The notes under the pieces were generated by a model. It had not been told where the DNA came from. It saw only the letters and a program-made list of their open reading frames with translations, and did not search any database. A stretch of DNA of 64,000 bases from positions 13,559,501-13,623,500 of the forward strand of contig CM076142.1 in assembly GCA_038025085.1 (NCBI GenBank), given 5' to 3'. This stretch comes from Tetragonia tetragonoides (taxonomy: Eukaryota; Streptophyta; Magnoliopsida; Caryophyllales; Aizoaceae). This document shows positions 50,112 to 61,020 of the stretch, piece by piece. Numbering within the stretch: position 1 is the first letter of the stretch; each line of letters opens with the position of its first letter. The position numbers and the translations under genes were made by a program.

Positions 50112-52940
50112 TATTGTTATTATTAATATTGTTTCTTCCATGGTCCAAACGGAAATTTGAGACGCCCGTCCCTTGGTTGAGTCGGTTTTGATAAACGTTT
50201 GAATTTAAGATTAAGCTAACATTGTTTTTGCTGTTTTCGTTAGGTTCCTTTGGAGCGGTTCGGTGGTGATGGTGTTGATTACAGTACGCATTTCGTCACT
50301 GATGAGTTATTTGATAGTGATACAGATGCAATTAATTGGGCAAAACAAATTGCCCTTACTATCGGGTTTGAGTTGATAATTTCGTCACACAAGAAGAATG
50401 GAAGCGTAAAATTGTTAAAATGCAATCGAGGTGAACGCTACAGAGGGGAATTAAGAGACTTAGATACTGCTGCTCGGAAGAAATCGAAAACAAAGGCTTG
50501 TAAATGTACGTTCCAGTTAAGAGCTCGGCAAGTGTATGGGTCCAGTAGTTGGATGATTGTCACATTGCCTGGGATTAGGGGTACGCACAACCATGACTTT
50601 GCTGTGTATCCTGAGGGATATCGTCAGATGAGTGGTCTTAGTCCTGGGTCAAAGAAACTCGTTCGTGACATGACTTCGGCACAAACAAAGCCATGTGCTA
50701 TCTTGGCCGCTATTAAGGAAAAATTTCCCGAGGACAATGCAACTAGACGGCATGTGTACAACCACAGAGATCGTATAAGGAAACTTGATTTTGAAGAGAG
50801 AGATGTCATTGGTCAGTTTCATCATTTAGCTGTGGAGAATAAGTACGTACATTGGACAAGAGCCGACCGAGCTACTAATGAGGTAACTCACGTGTTCATG
50901 GCACACCCTACATCAATTCAGTTACTTCGGTCTTTTCGTTGGTTGATTGGCTTAGATTCCACGTACAAAACAAACAAGTATAAGATGCCGTTTCTTGAGA
51001 TAGTGGGGATGACTCCAACCAATAAGAACTTCCTCATAGCTTATGCCATTATGAAGGATGAGACTCAGGCAAGCTATGCGTGGGTCTTAGATAAGTTGAG
51101 GATGCTTATTGGAAATGATGTACACCCAACAGCAATTGTGACCGATCGTGAGCTAGGGTTGATGACACCTATTAGAGAGATATTTCCCGAGAGTGCCCAT
51201 TTGCTCTGTACATGGCACATTAACAAAGTCGTTGAAGACAAAGTGTACAGACTTTGTGGAAAAGATAAGCTTGTCGCGGAGAGGTTCAAGAACGGGAGGT
51301 GGAAAATTATCATGGAAGCTTCCACAGAAGCTGCGTACGATAGAGCAGTGCGTACGATGAAGGTTAGTTGGAGGAATTACCCTCACGTGATATCCTATGT
51401 AGAGGAGACCTGGCTGAGATACAAAGAGATGTTTGTGGCTGCGTGGACGAATAAGGTGCTACACCTTGGCAACACTACGACTTGCAGGGTGGAGAGTGCA
51501 CATGCCGCGCTAAAACAGTGGTTGAACTCCTCAACTGGAGCTTTGGACAATGTTTGGAACAAGGTCAACAAGTCAATCGAGTCACAAATAACTGAGATCA
51601 AGTACACACTTGAAGAGTGCAGAAGACGAAGAAGTGTACAGTACTCGGGTTTCCCATTCAACTATCTGACCGGGTATGTTTCCCATTACTGCTTACAAAT
51701 ATTATTGGCTGAGCTGAACAGGATGAGAGAATTGAGTCACCAAGTATTTGATCGTTGCGGTTGTGTATTGAGATCCACTCATCAGATCCCGTGTGCGTGT
51801 GAGTTGAAAACGGCCACGGATACGGCCACGCCAATTAGCTTGAATAGTGTCCACAAATTTTGGCGAACACTCGTTATTAGTGATGCAGTGGAGATAGCTA
51901 CGCTTGACATGACTGAGCATCCATCTGAGGACCATCGATACTTTCAGTCTCTGGTCGACGAGGTTAACTCAAGCGACCCGGCAATTGTGCGCAACATATC
52001 TGTCCTTATGAATGAGCAGCTTCATCCTGAGGAAGCGAGTTACGTCGAGCCGGAAGCGAACACGACAGTCAGAGGTCGACCAAGAGGGAGTTCCTCTACC
52101 AGACGTGATCCTAGTTCATGGGAGTACTCCCAGAGGGGTCGTGGTCGCCCTAGGTCATCCAGTTCGAAAGCCGCGGGCGTGGTCGTACCTCATCCTCATC
52201 GAGTAACGTCGTGCGGAGTACTGGTATGAAAACCCATAATTTATTAACATGTACATAATGTTGTTAATTACTTTTTGATAAGTACTATTAGTGACTTTCT
52301 ATTATATTGTCTTGCAGCTGGACACGGAATAGATATCACTGAATTCTATCATGTTAACAAAATTTCGGGAATCATCATACCTTTCATTGAAGGATATCTC
52401 GATGTGCTTGGGGATGGTAATTGCGGTTTCCGTGTCATTGCGGACTACGTTTTTGGAGACCAAGAGCAATGGCGATTGACGAGAGTTTGCATTGCAAACG
52501 AACTCTTAGCTAACCGACCATTGTACGAAACCCTATACGTTGAAGGGGTCGACGCTGGTTACCGCCGTATTATGTGGGACGGAGGTGCGTGTAACTATGA
52601 TCACTGGATGATAGTAATTGAGGATTTGTTCCCGATTGCCAACCTCTTCAATGCAGCGATTATGTTATTCGAATACGGCAGCGGAAGGGGGTTATATTCT
52701 TGTTACACAGTGCTACCGTTGCAAGCACCTTCGACTGCTACACGTCCAAGTAGGGAAATTGTCATGTGTCATTTAGGTGATTCGTACATGCATTATATCC
52801 GTCTGGATTTAGCCCCAGATTTCCCTGTTCCTCCGATATGCGAGGCATGGTTTACTTCCCGTTCTGATAGTGTCGCTGGTTGGGAGCAAATGTATGTTAG
52901 GCGAAGAGCACATTGGGATCGTTTAGCGAGGTCGACGTAA
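49711..52940 (+). CDS. MULE transposase (FAR1-like) with C-terminal OTU protease-like domain; one frameshift
   Basis: Exons: 49711-49752 (MSAGDQEVPSTVAE), 50244-52223 and 52318-52940, with GT-AG borders. N-terminal FAR1-type zinc-finger region (residues ~30-130: KSKTKACKCTFQLRAR, GTHNHDF). The MULE transposase domain follows: acidic residues D in IGLDSTYKTN (~252), D in IVTDRELGL (~315) and E in RVESAHAALKQWL (~431), with LLCTWHINKVVEDKVY between them. A SWIM-like zinc knuckle (CGCVLRSTHQIPCACEL) and RGRPRG/RGRGRPR AT-hooks follow. Exon 3 encodes an OTU-like domain with DGNCGFR (Asp/Cys) and HYIRLDL (His). Exon 2 stays open to a stop at 52227-52229, but only another frame, reading RGRGRTSSSSSNVVRSTG, joins exon 3 in phase. 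That implies a one-base deletion near 52170. Without a fix the OTU part is lost. Confidence 0.85.
49801..49965. repeat. Five 33-bp tandem units with palindromic core (transposase intron 1)
   Basis: Units start at 49801, 49834, 49867, 49900 and 49933, exactly 33 bp apart. Most contain CGACTCACCC-TT-GGGTGAGTCG, a perfect 22-bp palindrome when unmutated. In the plus frame that continues from exon 1 they read as an 11-residue repeat (DSPLGESSATG-type). One similar unit lies at the opposite end of the MULE (about 55523-55555). Confidence 0.9.
49983..50130. repeat. (ATT)n microsatellite in transposase intron 1
   Basis: About 48 ATT/TTA units with a few ATTGTT interruptions, directly after the 33-bp repeats. 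Mirrored by the AAT tract at 55138-55497. Confidence 0.95.
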
Positions 52941-53168
52941 TTGAATGTTTTGCGTGATTGTTATACTTATATCATTGTCACATTTTTGTGTGATTGTTAT
53001 ATTTTGCATGTAGAGAGTGGTCGTGATTATTGGAGGTAAATAAAACAACAAATTACAATAAAACAAAAAATGTAAATAAGAAACAACAAATTACAATAAC
53101 ACAAATAAATAACAATAACAATGAAACTCTTATATAAATATATAACAAATTCATCTAGGGTCAATACA

Positions 53169-55217
53169 TCATTTGGCAGCCCGCCAATCTCTCATATACT
53201 CCTCCATTTGGGATCGAGAACCTTCCGCTTGCTCCGGAGGAATCAAAGTAATGAAAGACTCAGATAAGACGGCTAGACGATTCACCCACTGCAAAAAAGT
53301 AACAATGAGTGTGAGTTCAGAGATATGTAATACGTAAAAATATATATATTTTAGTTAATCACTTACATAATCGCTGTTGGATCGTGGAGGAATCACAGGT
53401 GCTGCAGCGTCACGTATCAGCCGAGGGTGGGAGTGAAGGTAGTACCATGCGAGGTAGTCATCCGTACATGCTGTGGGATCTGACGTGGATGCCTGAAACC
53501 CATGGAGACCAAGAATGTAAAATCCCGGGAACATACGCCAGGCATCAGATGATATCCGTTCGGGGTAGACAACCTTGTACGAACGACTGCTCCATGACCT
53601 GATCGCTTTGTCTGGCCTAAAGATCGGGGAAGGGATACTCTGTACGTACCCGATTTGTCGTAAACAACGACCAGGCATGTACGGTTCGATAATATCCCGA
53701 TATCGTAGCCACCCCATGAATACAGTCCTCGGTACAGATACTGCCGGGTTAGAACCGTACGGCAACCACACCACCTACGTAGAAATGTTGAAAGTTACGG
53801 TGAAGTAAAAAAAACATAGCAAACGACGAAATAAATCATGAACACCGATAACTAAATGACGTACCTCTAACGCTCGCAGATGATCCAAGCGTCTACGTAA
53901 GGAGTGCACTCGAACCACGTCCTTGCCCTCGGCCTGGGCACTCCATACGTACGCACGGGGAGCCTCGTCGTCCCCGACAACCATCCGCTCCCGATGAGGT
54001 CGGAAGCAGGGAAAGTACTCGTATATCCATGCCTGGAGGAGAGTTAGGCATCCGCAGATGCCCTGAGAATCCCCGCGACTAGCTATACCGAGCTGACGAT
54101 ATAGGAAGTCGAGGGCAGCAGATCCCCAAGAGAAGTCATGCACCGTTTCGAAACCGTTGTCCATCACCTCCATCACGCAGGAGGGTCTAACACGGTTACC
54201 ACTCTTGTCGACAAACAAGGTGGATCCAATAAGTAACCACATCCAAGCTGTCGCCTGGATGTCCTCCACTTGCTCACGGCAAAGCTCAAAAACCGACTCC
54301 GTGAGGACCGCACCGCCCTGCCAGTGGCTACACATCAGTTCATCTCGGGTGACCCCGAGAACCTCCATGGCCGCCATCTGCAGCTGCCCATCCCGTCCCT
54401 CATTGGAAACGAGCTGTCCGTCTACAGGAATCCGAAGAATATGCCATACATCGTGCAACATGATCGTCATCTCTCCGAACGGCATGTGGAACGAGTTCGT
54501 ATCCGGCTGCCACCTTTCCACGAATGCAGATATCAGGGGGAAGTCAATATGTCTGAACATAATGTCTGCCAAGTGTGATAACCCAGTCCCCTCGATCTGG
54601 GCCTTCATCTCGGCCGACATCTCCGCTCGCCACTGACTCAGCCGCTGACAGACAGTCCATCGGTTCTGACACTTCAAGAGACCCCTCGTCTCTCCATTCC
54701 ACATACGAGACGCTACGTGGCCCAGGAAGCTCGGTATGAAGGTATCATCCGCCGGCCCACCGGGCACAGGCTCTGTAACAAGCCACGTAGTGTCGTCCTC
54801 CGCTCTAGATCGTTTGCTAGTACTGGACGACCCAGTACTAACAAACCTACCGCCTCTGCCCTTCACCAGGCGCCAATCTGAGGATGATTCGACGCCAATC
54901 TGATCATCGTCTATGGACTGATCCTCGGAGTAGAACTCGCTACTTGCGTAATCGTCTTGCTCAGCAGTCATCTCCCTCATCCGAACTGCCTCTCTCTGTC
55001 TCCGTACAAAGGCATCAATCTCGCGCGTCCTCGTGTGACGCGGTCCTGAACCAGCTAGTTCACTAAATAACCTCGGCACCGATTTACCGGCACCTCCCAT
55101 CTATCATTTCACATTTTTAATTAATTAAACAATAATCAATAATAATAATAATAATAACGATAAATAATAATAATAATAATAATAATAACAATAAATAATA
55201 ATAATAATAATAATAAC

Positions 55218-55255
<38 letters not shown>

Positions 55256-55294
55256 TAAATAATAATAATAATAATAATAATAAGAATAATAATA

Positions 55295-55345
<51 letters not shown>

Positions 55346-55411
55346 TAATTGTTTTTTTTTTGAATTGCTAAATACCACTTAATAATAATATTAATAATAA
55401 TAATAACAATA

Positions 55412-55495
<84 letters not shown>

Positions 55496-55738
55496 TTTTT
55501 TTTTTTCCCGGTCGTCTGAGACCGGCGACTCACCCAAGGGTGAGTCGTGATTGGCAGACGATCGACACACACAATCAACACAAATTCAATTCATAAGTTC
55601 GCGATTCAATTCAAGGCAAAAAAAATTCAATTCAAGGCAAAAAAAAATTCGAAAAGTTACCCCCCCGCGATGCTCATGGTCGCCGCCTCCCTCGCCGTCG
55701 AAGCCTCTGCCGCTGCCGCTGCCGCTAGCCTCTGACAT
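53169..55738 (-). CDS. Plant mobile domain (PMD/MAIN-like) protein encoded in the MULE
   Basis: Exons (minus): 55738-55661, 55100-53865, 53774-53367 and 53288-53169, all GT-AG and in phase, giving about 613 residues without internal stops. Exon 1 encodes MSEASGSGSGRGFDGEGGGD; a start at 55100 (MGGAGKSVPRLF) is the alternative if exon 1 is not used. The domain has HIDFPLISAFVERWQPDTNS, FHMPFGEMTIMLHDVWHILR and IPVDG, AWIYEYFPCFRP, then VVWLPYGSNPAV, GWLRYRDIIEPYMPGRCLRQ, IGYVQSIP and DDYLAWYYLHSHPR. This is the plant mobile domain, shared by host MAIN/MAIL proteins (meristem maintenance, silencing) and many transposons. It occupies the position mudrB has in MuDR. The frame is intact, unlike the convergent transposase. 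Function in transposition is unknown. Confidence 0.88.
55138..55497. repeat. (AAT)n microsatellite in PMD-gene intron 1
   Basis: About 110 AAT/TAA units with scattered AAC, interrupted once at 55351-55380. On the PMD strand this is the same ATT-type tract found in transposase intron 1. Ile/Tyr/Leu open frames over it are not genes. Confidence 0.95.
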
Positions 55739-56324
55739 TCCGTTGTGATGGTGGTGGTGGTGGTGGTGGTGGTGCCGTGAGTGGTGGTGGTTGCCGGTGT
55801 GGTGGTGAGGATGAGTGAGAGTGAGTGAGGAAGAGAGGAAGGATGAGTGAGGGTGAGTGAGGAAAGATGAGTGAGTGAGAGTGAGTGAGGGTAATATTGG
55901 AATTTGGGGGGGCGGTAGGTAGTAAAAAGGGGCGGTATTTAGCAATTCACTTTTTTTATTGCTGTGATAAAATGGAGGTAGGATTGATTGAAGAAAGGAC
56001 AGAGAGAATGAAGAGAGAAAGGAAGGGTCTGAATGCAATACGAAAAATCAAATTTAAAAACTGCAATTTTTTAATCTGAAAATAGTAAGAATACATTTTA
56101 AATACAAATAAATAATATTTTAATCAAAATATCCCTCTGACCACGTATTTTTAGGTGTATTTGTTATCGGTATATTTTTAATAGCAATAAAATATATCAA
56201 TGTGTTGAGAGAACCTCATTTTATATACCAATCTGGTTATTACATATTTGCAATCACAGACAAGCAGAACTCTGCCCCAAGATTTCAACCCAAAACTCAC
56301 TCTTTTCTGCCACTGAATTCAAAG

Positions 56325-59300
56325 ATGCAATGTGTAAGGAGTTTCACTTTCACCCATCTCTCTCTCTCCACTGGATGTCATTACACCTCCAAGACCAAGC
56401 TCAAGAACAGTAGCTCTCATCGGATTACCGCCAAATTGAGTGGCGACAATGACCCTTCACTTCAAGCTGCGTTTCATGCCGTTACTCATCGTTTCCAGGA
56501 GACCCATCGTCCAGGCATCTCTCTTTCTCTCTCTTACTTGTATATATCAGTCGCTCAGTTTTCGTTCCGGCATTTCATCAAACACTTGGTGGGCTCTTTA
56601 GTAACAAACATGAGCATTTGAGCATTGTCTGTCCCATATTAAAACATAGAGCTCATTATTTCCAGAACTAGGGATTCAGAATCTGGTTTGAACTACATTG
56701 TATTCACTTTTGCTGTTATTTATGGCTGCCCCTTTTCTTTCACTCGCTTCCCTTATCGCCATTGCAGGTTTTAAATTCATATTTGTATTGTGAACAATGG
56801 CTTTCCTTTGGTTTCCCTCTAAAATGATGCTCAACATTTGTTCTTTAGGTCCAGGATTTTTGCCTTATTATGTAAATTGCTTTTCTGATAGTTTGAGAAT
56901 TGAGATGAGTGGGTGTCTGAAGAGTGGCATTGGGGATGTCAGCAGTGTTGAGGTCAATTGTGTCTTCAACATGTAGGATTTGATTTGATTAAGCAGCAAA
57001 ATCCCCCTCGCCCCGCCCTGCCCTGCCCCGCCCCACAGAAAGAGAAGAAGGAGAAGGCTTCACTAAGGCAGTATAGATGGAAAAATGATGAAGGGAAACT
57101 CGTGCCCTGCAGTATCCACTTGAAGGTCCACATACAAGTTCTTAGCTGTAGTTTCTAACATAATTCCTTGGAGTTTCCGAACTCCACCAGCTTCAAATAT
57201 TTTGATTTACAATTGTCCTTAGGATAAAATGAAATATGAAACTGAATATTCAAGTCAGGGTTAGTTGGTGTCAATATCAGATTGAAAGGAAGGTTTCTAA
57301 CAAAGACTCAATCAGCAATAGAAGCAAATAGGAGTTGGTCAAGCCTCATTTACTTTGAAACAATGCTGAGAGTGCATCAGTTTCTCTCCTGTCTCCAATA
57401 AGGACCTTGTTAAATGAGACTTAAGTTGGAAGTGGGGACTTAAGTATTTCATTGTCAAGAAAATTTTCTATTCTTGTGAATGTTGTATGTTATTGGGACT
57501 TAAGTATTTCATTGTCAAGCATTTTTGTGTTAGCCTAACATGGTCAAGTTGGAACTTGTTTAATTGTATGTTTTGTGTTAAGAATCTCCTCTCGTTAAAG
57601 TTGTTTTATGGTGCTTAAGCTGCAGTTCTAACTCATCAAAGCTTTCATTATATTTGCTTCTGCAGAGCCCCTTTTCCATGATCCTTATGTGGCTTGCTTG
57701 GTTCCTGCGAATACTCAAATGGATATTAAACAACACACAGAGCCTTACTGCCTGGCTACCCGGTTTATTGATGATAAGTTGCTCCAAACTTTGAGAAATA
57801 TGGACGAACTTAAGCAGGTATGCCCACTCCAAATATGGGAAACTGACTAGGTTTGGCAGGGATGGGTAACAATGTTTCCGAATATTCTGAATATGTTACG
57901 TAGGTTGTTTTGTTGACAGATGGTGCAGATACTCGCGCTTATAGGCTAACTTGGCCAAGCGCTACATTGATATATGATATATCACCTGACAAAATTTTTA
58001 ATGAAGTATCTCAGAAGCTCAAAGGTATGTATTAGCCTCAAAGGGTGGCTATTCAGTTGTATTATAGTATGTTGGATTGTTCCATACCACACCTCTTTGG
58101 GTAAGTGATATGCTTGTAGGACTGCTGCCAAGTATTTTTGGTATTCAGTTACAGAAGAATGATTCTGATGCCTTTCATCATACATAATGTGACTATTAAG
58201 GACTCCTTTACTTAATTACTTGGGGAGTATTTGTTGATTACAATGCAAACCATCATGTATTGAATAGAGAGAGTGGGTGGGAAAGAGATGAGGAAGAGGA
58301 GAGATATAAGAAGTGTGAAATGATAACATCACCCAAATCGGCCAAATGTAATAACAATTGTTCAACTTTAGCCAATGTAGACATTATTTCATTGGGTGAG
58401 GTAATCAATTACACACTTTTCATTTTCTCTCCTCTTCCTCCTTTCCTTTGCACCTCTACTTTTACTCAATAAAAAAGCATTGTAGTCACCATTACTCCCA
58501 AGTCCCAAGTAAACGAGACCTAAGATTTATAGCTGTCAAATCGACGCTTTTCAGTGGCAAATTTCATCCGGGTTACAAAAAATGTATCTAATGGTGTTGA
58601 AACTTTCTCACAATGATGGATCCTGGCAAGAAGTTTATGTCGAAAGTGTGTTTAATCTATCTATTTCATTATGTTTCTGTATTACATTGAGTTTACATCA
58701 ACTCCATGCGAGCTTGGTTTGCTCATTACCTACACATCGGATATACCCTGACATAGTTGCTTAAAATCATAGATATCGGGGCTCAGATTCCTAGGAGCTG
58801 CTTGTTGCTTCATGTTCCACTGGAGTCTTCAGGCATACAAAGAGCCTTGCGCAATAAAGGATTTAATGGCAACCGCCCAAGTATTTGGGTACTCCAGGTT
58901 CTTATGCAATGAATATCTCTCAATATCCCCTAAGGAAACTAGTGCAATTCATGGAGTGTACAAGTGTTTTCTTGCAGGGACTTCCTCTGATGACATTGAC
59001 AAGTTTTGAGGATGTTTTGTTCAGTGTTGGTAGTTTAGCCATGAAGGGATCTCTTTTGATAGGAGAAATCCCTGCTTGGTCCGAAACTCAACTCGAGCTG
59101 ATGGTAGTTGCTCTTTCCTGAATGTGTGTGCTTGCTTGTCTTTTGGTTTCATTTTTGGTGTCTCTTAAAAGAATATCTCTGCATTTGATTCTTTACAGAC
59201 GAACCGAGAAGAATGGTTGCACAAGCTTTTCATGAGCCATGGATTCCAGGTTCGGATGATTGACTATGAAGATGTGGCAAGAAGTTTGGGTAGGGAACAA

Positions 59301-59738
59301 TCAAGGGAAACCTACAACAGTATACTCTTTGTTGCAGAACATTTGCGATTTTCAGATGATCAGGTTAAGATCGCATGTAACCTTCTCTTAACAATTCAGT
59401 CCACTGCCTACATTGTATCAGACATACTGTTTCTGGGATGTAGCACTCACTGTTGTTCTGGTCTTACTTTAGGGTCCCTAACACACACTCAGAATATACA
59501 AGGAGAAAAAAGAGTGAACTATTTTACAGTAATTTTTTTCTTGAAGATGGTAATGCCTAATAGTTGAATTTAAAGATAACAAAGATCTTGAAACAAATAT
59601 TTTGCTAGAGAATTTAAGGTATGCGCTCACAGTTAGATTGCTGTTGTTTGACATTTCGCTTCTTTGCAGATGGATACTTGGCGGAGAGAATTTCAGAGAG
59701 CTGAAGAGGAAGGAGATGAAGATGGATTTGAGCCTTGA
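56325..59738 (+). CDS. SAM-dependent methyltransferase of the leucine carboxyl methyltransferase (LCMT-like) family, seven exons
   Basis: Exons: 56325-56514, 57666-57817, 57904-58024, 58773-58897, 58978-59103, 59199-59363 and 59670-59738, in phase, giving 315 residues. The start MQCVRSFTFTHLSLSTGCHY then a Ser/Lys-rich stretch suggests a plastid or mitochondrial transit peptide; an upstream in-frame ATG (56202) is less likely. The conserved part has AFHAVTHRFQETHRPEPLFH, DPYVACLVP, VVLLTDGADTRAYRLTWP (SAM-binding motif I), LIYDISPDKIF, GSLLIGEIPAW and ILFVAEHLRFSDDQ; the C-terminus is acidic. Known relatives methylate carboxyl groups of proteins or small molecules; the substrate here is unknown. 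Intron 1 appears to use a GC donor (CCAG|GCATCT), because no GT donor gives the right phase. All other introns are GT-AG. Confidence 0.9.
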
Positions 59739-59962
59739 GGATATCTAAACATGTTGGATTATATACTCACATCACATGATTTATTTATTTTTTAAATTTT
59801 TTGTGCAAATGCTTTATCATGTAGTTTTGTGACCCTAATTTTCTGTGAGTTAGTCTCAAACAAGACCAGCTATTACCAAAATTTGGATTTGGTGTAATTA
59901 GATCCAAATGAATTCATCGTTTTAATAAGCATCTAAATTTTAAATAATAACAATAAAAATAT
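59739..59962. other. 3' flank of the methyltransferase gene
   Basis: AT-rich presumed 3'UTR and downstream sequence; no specific signal resolved beyond AATAA-like motifs. Confidence 0.5.
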
Positions 59963-60138
59963 GGAAAATGTTTTATCCACCATGTGAGTGGCCAACCCAC
60001 TTGGGTATTGTATCTATCTCTCTCCTCCTTTAATTGTTATTTTTGAAAATAGAATAGAGAGATTGTAAAAAGAGAGGAGAGAGATAGACACAATAAGGTT
60101 ATGGGTTGACAACCTAGTGGGTGAATCTATCATTCTCC
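59963..60138. mobile_element. Foldback MITE
   Basis: A 176-bp near-palindrome. The left arm GGAAAATGTTTTATCCACC...CCAACCCACTTGGGTATTGT...ATCTATCTCTCTCCTC is mirrored by the right arm GAGGAGAGAGATAGACACAA...GGTTATGGGTTGACAACC...GGGTGAATCTATCATTCTCC. It is non-coding; superfamily not determined. Confidence 0.75.
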
Positions 60139-60737
60139 TAAAAACATAATAAAAATTAAAAGCTAATTCAAATCAACGTCATTTAGAATATGATAAAGCT
60201 CGCTGGAGAACTCTCACTCAAATCTCGAGAAACTAAACATCGCAAATTTCACACCTGACAGACACTTTAAGCAATTTGCTGAAACCTGGCATTTTTCAAG
60301 ATAAGTTTCAACAGTCTGCCATGTTTAAAGTTTATAAACCCAACTAGGATTTCCACGCAAAGTTACCACTCAAGGAGCTCATGTAACAAAGGAAGGCAGC
60401 TACATACATTAGCGTCTGGAACTCAGATCTCGAGAAAATGGGGAACAGGGAAAGGAATGGGAGTCAACTACCCTACATTTCATCAAATTGCAAAACTATA
60501 TTTACTAATTACATGCTCCCTGAAGAGTGAAGAGTCATCATCAGCAAGGCTTCGGATGTGCATCTGAAGTGTGTCGAGGTATATATATATATACCTACCA
60601 GCCAAAAGAACTGTGATTGGATCTGCACGATCAGTCAAGCTTTGCCATATGCCCCTCAAGAACATATGAACAATAATATTACCGCCAACAGTGCTAGCAC
60701 TGCCTCAGGTTTACCAATACAAGTACCATTCACAAGC

Positions 60738-61020
60738 TTATTGTTGTGGAAGAGGGCGTGGCCTGACAACATTCATCACACCCCTCGCAGTTGCCTGTGA
60801 CCCAAAAAAATGCTTAGTAAGACTCATTAAACAGGTAATAGCAACTGCAATAGTTATACAAGACAATGATATTGAGAGAGAGGGGGGGGGGGGGTACCTC
60901 AAAGAAGGAATTGAAATTTAGTCGCAAAAGGAAACGTCTTAAGAAGGGGGCTCGCTGACTCCCAGCAAGCCTGCTGCTACGTAATATAGTGTACAAGGAG
61001 TTTGACTTTTTGTTGAATTC
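60738..61020 (-). CDS. Probable 3'-terminal exons of an unidentified minus-strand gene
   Basis: Two open segments join in phase through GT-AG sites. One is 61020-60898 (acceptor TTTCAG, donor GAG|GTACC), encoding 41 residues starting EFNKKSNSLYTILRSSRLAG. The other is 60794-60738 (acceptor GGTCACAG), encoding ATARGVMNVVRPRPLPQQ and a TAA stop. The intron contains a 12-base G run (60883-60894). I do not recognise the protein and could not extend the model upstream with confidence. Confidence 0.35.

Larger units (their letters stand above)
49533..55950. mobile_element. Nearly complete Mutator-like element (MULE) with transposase-OTU and PMD genes
   Basis: Terminal inverted repeats: left GGGTGTTACTAAATACCGCC then ACTACCTACTGCCCCCCC, AAATTCCAAT (to about 49600); right end the complement of GTGAATTGCTAAATACCGCC then ACTACCTACCGCCCCCCC, AAATTCCAAT. 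Two genes converge: transposase (plus, 49711-52940) and plant mobile domain protein (minus, 53169-55738), their stops 228 bp apart. Each first exon sits just inside a TIR and each first intron holds a palindromic CGACTCACCC/GGGTGAGTCG motif and a long ATT/AAT repeat. The 9-bp target duplication is not resolved because both flanks are T-rich. Length about 6.4 kb. Confidence 0.92.

Noticed and set aside
55117..55581. Ile/Tyr/Leu-rich open frames (also at 49914-50126)
   Set aside because: Translation of ATT/AAT microsatellites within MULE introns.
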